The notes beneath the pieces were generated by a model. The model did not search any database, was not told the DNA's origin, and saw only the letters and a list, made by a program, of their open reading frames with translations. A program made the position numbers and the translations under genes. This document shows positions 47,377 through 57,400 of a stretch of 64,000 nt of DNA, one piece after another (positions within the stretch are counted from its first letter, which is position 1; every line of letters begins with the position of its first letter). Origin of the DNA: Przewalskia tangutica (lineage: Eukaryota > Streptophyta > Magnoliopsida > Solanales > Solanaceae); the NCBI GenBank assembly GCA_029844215.1, contig CM056718.1:87098764-87162763 (forward strand). The letters are read 5' to 3'.

Positions 47377-48165
47377 AAAATTGATTGGGCTTTATATAAA
47401 TGGAGACTGGATAGACAAAGTTGAACATTGTTCTGCGGTAATTCTCCCAGAAGGTGTCAGTGACCATAGCCCACTGAGGGTGTATTTGAATCAGCAGAAG
47501 CAGTGGACTAAGAGAACTTTTAAATATTGCAATATTTGGGGTGATCATCCCTTGTTTAAATGAATTGTCCAGGATACAAGGAGTATGCCAGTTGAAGGAT
47601 GCACTATGCTGAAAGTTGTGAGAAGACTCGAGGTGTTCAAGCAAAAACTTAAAATGCTGAACAATCAACATTTTAGGAATATAACGAAAGAGGCAGATGC
47701 AGACAGAAGCATTACATGCTATACAATCCCAGTTGCATAGTTCTCCATTGAACCTGAGCTCAGCAGGCGGAAAGGGAAGCTTTGATCAAATTTAAGAAGT
47801 CCTCATTCTTGGCTGAATCTTTTCTGTTACAGAGAAGGCTACCTGGTTGAGGATGGTGATGATCATACTAGGTACTTCCGCTCTGTCACCAAACAAAGGA
47901 TGCTCAAGCATGCTATTACTCAAATCCAAGATGAAGAGGGCAACACTCATAACAACCCACCTAGTATTGCAGAGGTGTCTATTACAAGAAGCTCCTGAGT
48001 GAGACTGGAGGGATAAGCATGAGAGCCCATACTGGAATTTTTTATGATGGACCTAAGCTATCAGTGGCACAACAGCTGATGCTAATATAGGATTATACTA
48101 ACAAGGATGTGAAACAAGCTATTTGGAGTATCAATGTGAACAAGGATGGTTATGGTAGTGGATTC

Positions 48166-48221
48166 AATAAATCAGCCTGGGAAATAGTAGGTCAATAAAT
48201 CAGCCTGGGAAATAGTAGGTC
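48166..48221 (+). repeat. 28 bp tandem duplication in LINE RT region
   Basis: Unit aataaatcagcctgggaaat plus agtaggtc occurs back to back at 48166-48193 and 48194-48221. It shifts the RT frame just before the QNGRLLQQLNATMITLIPK motif and is one of the inactivating lesions. Confidence 0.9.
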
Positions 48222-48229
48222 AAGAAATT

Positions 48230-49081
48230 ACAGATACTATTCTGACTTTTATGCAGAATGGAAGATTGTTACAGCAACTTAATGCAACCATGATAACACT
48301 GATTCCCAAAGTGCCTCATCCTATATATGCTAGTCAATTCCGACCTACTTCTTGTTGTTATGTTTTGTATGAGTGTATATTAAAGATGCTTTGCCAAAGA
48401 GATGATTCTGCCCAATCTTGTCTCAAACACTCAGGCAGCTTTTGTCCAAGGAAGATCCATGATACATAATGTGCTCTTATGTCTTGATTTACTCAGGCAT
48501 TATTAGAGGAAGACAACGCCAAGATGCATGATGAAATCGACTTGAGGAAACCATATGACATGATGAGGTGATGTTAGTGTGACTTCAACCAAGTTTTCTG
48601 TCAATGTAAATGGGCAGGAGCATGGATATTTTTCTTGGGGGAGAGGTGTTAGAAGAAGAGACTCAATTTCTCCTTTATTGTTTGTTATGGTGATGGAGTA
48701 TTTGTCCAGGACACTGGGGATGATGGCAAAGCTAGCTGACTTCAAATTTCATCCAATGTGCGAACAATTAAAACTAACACATCTTGTTTTTGCAGATGAC
48801 CTTATGATCTTTTGAAAGGTTAATGTTGCATGTGTTAGCAGTTTCATGGAAGCACTTCTCAGAGACCACTGGCTTGGCTGCAAATTTGGACAAGTCAAAT
48901 ATATTTATTGCAGGAGTGGAGGAGGTAAAACAAGAACTGCTACTGGTCACTGGATTCACCATTGGGGATTTTCCAATAAGATATCTTGGTATGCCTCTGT
49001 CTACTAAGAAATGGTGCAAGCAAGACTGTCACCAGCTAATGGAGAAGATCACAGCGAAGATCTGCTGTATCAGCTAGGCAT
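48230..49081 (+). pseudogene. LINE ORF2 reverse transcriptase domain
   Basis: Fragments in several frames: LNATMITLIPKVPHP (48285), GVRRRDSISPLLFVMVMEYL (48645-48700), and LVFADDLMIF at 48786-48815 with both catalytic aspartates, ended by a TGA. The next piece in another frame reads GLAANLDKSNIFIAG and IGDFPIRYLGMPLSTKKW. At least three frame changes show an old, dead copy. Confidence 0.8.
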
Positions 49082-49537
49082 CTCTCCTATGCAAGGAGGT
49101 TGCAAGTCATAACATCAGTGTTGTTTTCATTACATAATTTTTGGGGATCGGTGTTTATACTTCCCCAAAGTGTTATCAAAGCAGTTGACAGAAACTGTAG
49201 AGAGTACCTTTGGGGATGCTCTGCTGATAAGAGGAAGATTAAAAATCTGCTGGCCAAAGAAGTATGGAGGATTAAATGTGAGAAGCTGTAAACTATGGAA
49301 CATGGCATCTGTTGGAAAGCTAGTATGGATACTTAGTACTAATCAGGAGGTCCTGTGGGTTAGATGGGTCCATGGCATCTATATGAAAAAAGATGGGGAT
49401 ATATGGCAACATATTCCTCCAGCTGATTGCAGCTGGTACTGGAGGAATATGAATAAGATCAAAATGACAATGTGCAGTTGGTACACAAATTGTAGGGTCT
49501 CTTTGAATTCAAATGGGAAATATTCTGTTTCTATGGG

Positions 49538-49808
49538 AAGAATTGCTCAGATACCCGTGAGTGAGGCTTATTTGGGTCGTGTTGTAAATGCCCTGGCTAA
49601 ACCTATTGATGGCAGAGGTGAAATTTCAGCTTCTGAATTTCGATTAATTGAATCTGCCGCCCCGGGTATTATTTCGCGCCGTTCCGTATATGAGCCTCTT
49701 CAAACCGGGCTTATTGCTATTGATTCGATGATCCCTATAGGGTGTGGTCAGCGAGAATTAATTATTGGGGACAGACAGACCGGTAAAACAGACAGACCGG
49801 TAATTATT
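49538..49808 (+). other. atpA: Chloroplast atpA fragment inserted in the LINE (NUPT)
   Basis: About 255 bp reads RIAQIPVSEAYLGRVVNALA, then KPIDGRGEISASEFRLIES, then GIISRRSVYEPLQTGLIAID, then RELIIGDRQTGKT (Walker A end). This is the nucleotide-binding domain of the plastid ATP synthase alpha subunit; mitochondrial atp1 differs in this stretch. A 23 bp LINE segment (gggaaatattctgtttctat plus ggg) lies on both sides at 49515-49537 and 49809-49831. The right end holds scrambled copies of acagaccggt and taattattgg, typical of error-prone end joining. By chance the reading frame stays open from LINE into atpA and back (49170-50021). Confidence 0.9.
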
Positions 49809-50550
49809 GGGAAATATTCTGTTTCTATGGGTTATATGGAGCTACTGGGTTCAAAGCGCAAACTGGAGGTGGCAAACCTGGTATGGAACACAGTTATGTT
49901 ACCCAATCAGAGATTTATTGCTTGGTTGGCCATTCAAGAGAAACTCTTGACCAAGGACAGGATGGATAAGCTGGGGCTATATTGTGAGAACAATGAGAAC
50001 ACTAATTGCTGTCTATGGTGATGGTGATGTACTGGAGACTGCTCAACATTTGTTTGTCCAATGTCTCTGGTGTACTGAACTATGGGAGAGCATCACCACA
50101 TGGCTGGGGCAGAAATTACAACTCAGGAACATACTGGACTGCTTCACAATGATCCAAAGGAAGCATTGGAGGAAGATGAAGAAGGAAATCATGGATAGGG
50201 AGCTTAGTTTACCATACATGGGAAGCTAGAAATTGGAAAATCTTTAGGAATCAAAGAGTAAATAGAGAGCAGATAATGACACAAATACAGAATGAAATTC
50301 GAGAAAGGGTAGGAGTATGTCAAGGGTATAGAAAATATAGGAGATGCAGAGAGTTTATCGGAAAAAATTGTAACTAGCTTTGTCATTGAGGCTTCACATT
50401 CTGGACGCCCTTCATGGAAGGTGGTCGAGATATGAAGTGCTCTTTAGGTGTATTTTCTCTTTGTTGGTATAATATTTAATTTGCTACCAAAACAAGTAGG
50501 AAAATGATTCCCTAAATACGGGATTTATTAGGTAAAAAAGAGAAAAAACA

Positions 50551-50729
50551 TTCTTATTAGGATGAAAAATAGTGATGATTCTGGCATCATAATTTGTGAC
50601 CTTAACAGAGAAATCTCCTTTTTTTATCTCATAGAGCCGTATCTTGCGCCCTGGCACCCCACAGTGAAGAGACCAAATGGAAGAAGGAGAAGATGCAAAG
50701 TGAAGACAACTGACAATCAGAAAATCAGT
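50551..50729 (-). pseudogene. Aldose 1-epimerase remnant, exon 1
   Basis: Minus-strand open block, after an attacccag acceptor-like site at 50730, reading RKIRLYEIKKGDFSVKVTNY, then DARIITIFHPNKN, the N-terminal beta strands of plant aldose 1-epimerase (galactose mutarotase). It ends at a GT donor-like aatgttttt. The next exon (KIDDVVV…) is at 45052, displaced 5.5 kb by the LINE. A CT-rich leader with a possible ATG lies at about 50830-50925. The usual ARIISVLLPDKNG motif is altered. Gene remnant with its 3' two thirds missing. Confidence 0.65.
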
Positions 50730-51493
50730 CTGGGTAATAAAAAAATTAAATAGTTACCGTTATTATACCACTCAAACAAATCCCAAAAGCGAGAAAAAGG
50801 ATATTTATCTTGGTGAGGGACGAAGAAGAAAGAAAGAAGAAGACATTAGCAGAGAAGAAGAGATTCTCTGGGTAAAAGAGGTAGAGAATAGAGGACTAAT
50901 TAAGCCGATTAAAAGCAGCAGCATTTTTTTTTCTTTTGCAAGAAAAAGAGGTGAGTATTGAATACTCAGATTTTCTTTAATGAAACATTTTTTTCATCAT
51001 TTTAAAAAGTGAAGGAAAAAAATTGACAAAAAAGATAAATAGAAATGCTGGTCATATAGGATGCCACATAATTGCAATTGCTGATCATCCTGTAGGCAAC
51101 AAATAAGCAACAGAAATAAGCATTGCCGCTGAGTGAATTGAATGCTTTCGAGACTTGAAGAAATGTTCATTTAGATCATAACCCCCTCTACATCAATTTT
51201 AAAGCTGGCCGTCAAAAATATTAGCATAGATCATGAACAAATATTGGAAGAACTTTAAATAGTGGGTTGGCAGGTGGAATTGCAGATCGAGGTAATCCCC
51301 AAGAAAACCATTCAATGACTGTTTCACTTTTCCATTTCAAAGAAGCTCCATAGTATTTCTTTGAAAACCAAAAAGAAATATAACACAAATCAACACCAAA
51401 GAAATCCATTTGTCGGGCAAAAATGCCAACAAGACAATAGAGAAAAAGCAAACAGGATGATTCGAACATACCTTGAAATTACTAAAAGAATGT
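50730..51493 (-). other. Makorin 3' flank and epimerase leader region
   Basis: Between the makorin stop (51494) and the epimerase exon. On the minus strand, 51220-51480 is T-rich and likely the makorin 3' UTR. 50790-50960 is purine-rich on + (gaagaagaaagaaagaagaa), which read on minus is a CT-rich 5' leader typical of plant mRNAs. No other coding sequence seen. Confidence 0.4.
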
Positions 51494-54400
51494 TCACCTA
51501 ATTTCCAAATTCCTAAGGAAGTCCGAGAGCCTGAGGAAACCAGTAACATGGAAGAGTGAATCAAATGGTGATAGTAAACCAAAGCAAAGAAGAGCACCAT
51601 GTAAGAGTGTTGTCAAATCATGACGAAATAAAAGTTCAAGGACATATGACCTGATATTTTTAGCGATTACTGTGCTTCCATCTTCAGAACCAAGATGGCG
51701 TAGTACCACTTCCTCCAGACGACCATCACGGTATTGATGCTGCAATAGAAGACCGTAATGTCCATAATATGCATCTTAAACAAAAATATCAAAATGTGAA
51801 CAAAGGATGCAAAAGATGAGAAATAGAGCAAAACATTGCTAACATGATGTAATATCACTGTTCTTGAGCAAACAATGTTAAAAATTTGATCAGGAAGCTC
51901 CTTTTGTGAGAGAACATCTCGTGATTTGTGTGAAAATGGATTACATTTCATCCGCATGGAAACATCCAAAACTAAACGTTCTACTTCTTTGTTATTCGAT
52001 AATACCAAGGGAAGCTAAACAACCAAAAAATCAACAGACTTGGGATAAACTATCATCAAGACAGACTCGGAAAGGAAAAAACGTAGCCAAGTCGGTAAGC
52101 ATGTTTCCGTGAAATGCCGAAGTGTTATATGTTTTAAAGATCACATCATGTTAATTTCTTTGGACACGTCAGATTCAAAAATCCAAATTCCAAATTTAAA
52201 AAAGTTGACACAGTAACCCGGACCTGCAAAGGTTAAGTACATCAATATCGTACTTTGTAATCATTATATCAGAATTCTAATGCCTAGCAAAAAAGTCATT
52301 GTCTCAACATACCGGAAGGAGGTTCTTAGTGATCCAGAGAGATTGTTAAGAATTAGGACATGTTGTTTTATGTCAAGATCATTTAGTTTGAGTTTTGGTT
52401 GAAGACCGTGGTGTTCTTGAGTCATGGATGTCTACGAAGGGGATTAAAGGTTGATCTGAAAGAGGTAGGATTGAATAGCATTGACTTACACTACTATCTC
52501 AACAAAAGTGATCAGTTCATTCGTGTGGTTTGATGTTACAAACATATTGTGGAAGAGTTTTCGAATATAGCAGTATTATTGATTCGTTTAACTCAGAAAG
52601 AACATTCAGTTTCAATGGCAGATCTGTGTGGAACGAACTTTCAAAAACTCAAGACCGTATTTACTATCGTACCCATATCGACCTTAATTGTTGGTACGGC
52701 AAGTCTAGTAGTATATTGTTACACTCTTTGAGTGGACTTGGATTGTGTTCAGTAAAGATGGATAAACGTGGTTGTATATGTCTTGAGATAGTTGACTAAC
52801 CATGAGAGTATAACACTAATGAATTGGAGTTGGTAACAAATGTTCTTTCACTGATGATATTGAATCATTATATATAGTGAGCCATGTGATATTTAGACTG
52901 ATTTGGAAGGTTATTGTTCCTCTTTGGGCAGAAGGACGTGGACTTGAAGCAATGCAGAGGTTTTTAGTTGCTTAAAGATTTTTGGGTGTTATTATCTTGC
53001 ATTATCTGGGAAAGGTGTATTTTTTTGAAGACACGTTGAAAGGAAAGTCTCTGCGCGGTTTGGCTAGGTGTTACATCAGTTGTGTGATCCGGATTGAAAG
53101 AAGTGGGGATTCATATAGCCAACCCAACTTGTTTGGGATTGAGGTGTCGTTGTTGGTATAGGAGTTTTGTTCCTTTACATACAGTAATGTAATTTACGTA
53201 AAAAAAAGGATCTATTCCAAGGCAATAAATCACTGTCACTAATTGAAAAATAAAATTCTAGAGATATTCAGGCATCTTAACGCTTCTTACCTTGTAGAAA
53301 CAGCTAGCCCCAAATGGACAAGTCCCATTCCCAAAGTCAAAGTGCTTGCAGTCGATAGATCTGAAGACAACAATTGAAAAGGAATTACTTCAAAAAAAAA
53401 AGGACACTTCAGAAAATCCTTTGTTTTATTTTCCCACAGGAAGAAGCTGGGGCATGGCAGCATTTAGTTAAAACATGGCCTCATACATCAATGTGATAAA
53501 TATATCTAATATCCGGCATTACAACACAAAGCTAATTCCTTTCTAGATTTTTAAGTTTACCCTTTGAATATTCATGTATATCATTCTGAAAGCTTGAACA
53601 TCAAAACAGCAACAATGTTTCTTTGATATGAAAATTCAGGATCACACTTATTACTTAACGTATGGCAGAGAGTAATCAAGGAAAATGTTACCGTAACAGA
53701 GGTCCGCCTCTGGAGAGAGGGAAATCAGATGTTAATTTGACGAGTTTAATTTGTCATATTGGTTTGTTAATTCATATGATGAGCTTAGTCATTTGATTGT
53801 CTGGCCAACAATAAGATACTACCTATGAATCTTGAGTTGAACTTGAAAAAGGAAATTCTTGATTGCAATAGGATTAAATAAAGCGTGCTCTTGAACCTAG
53901 CCATTAGGGAATCAATTCGTAAAGAAGGATACAAATATATCTATTTGTTGTGCTTAGTCAATTCGTGCAAGAAATCGTTAATGCCTTTTTTTGTAATCTC
54001 ATAGAATTCAACAGGGTTGTTAGATAAAATCATAACTCTAAAATATTTTCTCCCTTTGATACCTAAAAAACGTTCGAAGTGTGTTCATTAACTATTGTCA
54101 GTCTCTAATTATTTTCAGTAAAGTATAATAATTCAAAACCAACTTTCTGGGCCTTTTCTTGACAAGATAAAAAAGATTAGCTTAATTTAGTTACTAGTTA
54201 ATCACAAGTCATCATGGAAATGATACTTCATTCACTCTTTATTACTTGTTTGACCGTGTATATTTGTGTATGCATTTGTGGGCAACACATCATGTGGATA
54301 TGTTGGACTCTTAGAGGCTCAACATTCACTCTCTTATGATATTGCTAGTGTTACAATTGTTTAAGAGAATGAAAAATAAGTAGGCAAAAGGAAAGACAGA

Positions 54401-57400
54401 AAGTGATTTACCTGAGTTTGTTTTTGTAGTTGTCGACTATTTCGTCCTTTTCTTCTTTTGTGAAGTACCAAATAACACTTGGAATGACAAAATAAGAGAG
54501 CTTTCGGCATATGGGGCAAGCCCTCAGTGCAGAATTAATATCCATCCCAGAGGAAGAACTGCCACGCCAATTCCTAATACACGATACACAAAATGGATGA
54601 TCACACTCAGAAAGGATCCCAAACTTCCTCTCAGCTGTTGTTGACTTGGAAAGAACACGTTCAAGGCATACACTGCATTCTATTTCTTGACTGCGCTTCA
54701 ATAAATCAAGGTGCTTTTGCTTGTTCTCACATGTTTTTATATGCTCCTCTCTTTCCTGAGGCCTGAAAGGATGCAAGCAATGCTTCCCACAGGTTGGACA
54801 CAAATCTCCATGAATATGAGGACACTTTTCTCCCCGAGGACAATTACCAGCAGCAGCAAAAGCACAGATTGACATATCAGCTGGATTAACACTCTTCAAC
54901 TCAATCATGTCATCAATCTCCAATGTATCTTGAAGCTCTGAATGGTTCCATGCTGGTCTGATTGAAGCTAAATACCCAGTAGAAACATTTGGCATAACAT
55001 CTGTATTGTGTGTACCCTTTTCAGGAGGCACATTGGAAGGAGCAGAACTTGAAAGAAGATATTGTTGGGGTTGTGCTGAAGATTGAGCTGAAGGCTGTGA
55101 TCGAGATAGTTTAACATGCTCATATCTACACCTGCTTCCATAAGCACAAGCTCCTTTTTGGTAGTAGGTGCATACCTGCAACAACGATCCAAGAGAAAAC
55201 AATCAGTTAGTAGTAAATGATCAATTAAAAGCTTTGATCATCAAACTAAATTGTCAAGAACGTTACATTATTAGAAGGATTGTTCCAATCATGTGAAAAC
55301 TCACAATGGTCCCCCTTCAGACATGCCCCATGAGCGAAAAACTTGCAAAGAACACTGGAAAAAAATAGAAGCACATGTGAAATTTATATAATATGGCCAT
55401 CTAGAAGAGAATCACCAAATAAGTAGAACTAATAATTTAATTGAAAGTAACGATATACTTTGTACAACAGACCCTTGTGGTCCGGCCCTTCCCCGGACCC
55501 CGCGCATAGCGGGAGATTAGTGCACCGTGCTGCCCTTTTAACGATATACTTTGTCAATTGAAATATTAAAGATAGATAATGAAGGTAAAATAACAGCTTG
55601 ACAAAGTAAAGATCCGGTAGAGTCGATTTACCTCTTCAAATATTAACTTTTATAGTGCTTATCAGCAAAAAAGAATGTTAACTTTTATAACATGCAATGT
55701 TTTTAAGAAAATATAGATACACATCATAAACAAACAACCAATAATTTAAACAAACACTTAAATTTAATAACCAGGATAGTACTGGAAAAATCAACAATTT
55801 CCTTAGATTACAGAAACCTCAATGGCATATATTCAGAGTTTCTTGAATTCTACAACAACAACACACCCAGTGAAATGCCACAAGTTTCTTGCAGTCTATT
55901 TAAAGAAAATATCATAAGCACCAGAAATCGTGTTGGGAGATCTGGAGCAATCTGGTAGGTATCGAGATTTTGGGTATTGCTGAAGGATTAAGGTTGAGGA
56001 GGTTAAGGATGTTGTTTGTAGGATGCGTAGGGGAAGAGCAACCGGGCCCGATGAGATCTCAGTTGAATTTTGGAAGAGCGTAGACATGACAGGTTTGGAA
56101 TGACTGACTGAGTTGTTTAACGTCATTTTTAAGACGACAAGAATACCTGTGAATGGAGGTGGAGTACAATGATTCTGTTGTACAAAAATAAAGGTGATAT
56201 CCAGAGTTGCAACAACTATAGGGGTATCAAGTTGTTAAGCCACACTATGAAAGTTTGGGAGAGGGTCGTGGAGATGAGGGTAAGGAAAGACGTGTCTATT
56301 TCCGAGAACCAGTTTGGATTCATGCCGGGGGGCTCGACTACTGAAGCCATTCACATTATTAGGAAGTTGGTGGAGCAGTATAGGGAGAGAAAGAGAGACC
56401 TACATATGGTTTTCATCGACCTAGAAAAGGCATACGACAAAGTCCCTAGGGAGGTTCTATGGAGATGTTTGGAGGTTAGAGGTATACCTATGGCATACAC
56501 TAGGGCGATCAAGGATATGTATGATGGAGCCAAAACTAGGGTACGAACCATAGGAGGAGACTCGGAGCACTTTCTAGTGACGATGAAGTGCGCGAGGATC
56601 GGTAACAGCCCTTTCCTATTTGCCTTGGTGATGGACGGACTGACGCGACAAATCCAAGAGGAGGTGTCATGGTGTATGTTATTCGCAGACGACATAGTCC
56701 TGATTGATGAGACTCGTAGCGGATTGAACGCCAAGGAAGTTTGGAGACAAACTCTAGAGTCCAAAAGGTTCAGATTGAGTAGGACCAAGACAGCGTATTT
56801 GGAGTGCAAGGTCAGTAATGGGAGCGACCTTGAGACAGGAGTGGAAGTGTCGATTGGGACTCAGGTCATCCCAAAGAAAGGAAGTTTCAAGTACTTCGGG
56901 TCTATTATTCAAGGGAATGGAGAGATTGATGATGATGTCACACATCGTATTGGGGCAGGGTGGTTGAAATGGAGGCTCGCATCTGGAGTCTTGTGCGACA
57001 AAAAAATGCCACAAAAGCTTAAAGGCATGTTTTATAGGGCGTTCGTGAGACCGACTATGTTGTATGGGACGGAGTGTTGGCCAGTCAAGACTTCGCACAT
57101 CCAAAGGATGAAAGTTGCGGAGATGAGGATGCTGAGATGGATGTGTGGGCCTACCAAGAGGGATAGAATTAGAAATGATGATATCCGAGACAGAGTGGGA
57201 GTGGCCTCGGTGGAGAATAAGATGCGGGAAGCGAGATTGAGATGGTTCGGGCATGTGCAAAGGAGAGACACAAATGCCCTAGTGCGGAGGTGTGAGAGGT
57301 TGGTTATGGATGGGTTCAGTAGCGGTAGAGGTAGGCCGAAGAAGTATTGGGGAGAGGTGATTAGACGGTATATGATGCATGTGCGACTTACTGAGGATAT

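Larger units (their letters stand above)
45190..50493 (+). mobile_element. L1-type LINE, decayed, with SINE and plastid DNA inside
   Basis: Plus-strand non-LTR retrotransposon in intron 1 of the aldose epimerase remnant. ORF1 (45222-46593) has a DUF4283-type RNA-binding region and a CCHC knuckle. ORF2 has endonuclease (46790-47376), RT (48251-48816) and a zf-RVT tail (about 49860-50100). Both are broken by stops and frameshifts. The start near the CTCTCTCCCGG leader and the end near the TTGTTGGTATAATATTT tail are approximate. I could not pair a clean target duplication. Confidence 0.8.

Noticed and set aside
49170..50021. A 283-codon ATP synthase-like gene
   Set aside because: A chance open frame across LINE, plastid atpA fragment and LINE again; only part of the nucleotide-binding domain is present and it ends just after the Walker A motif.
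43846..51530. Joining the 43846-45052 exons to the makorin gene as extra 3' exons
   Set aside because: The makorin frame ends at a TGA in its sixth exon, the phases do not match, and KIDDVVVRYDTSKEY fits the epimerase exon at 50551-50729 instead.
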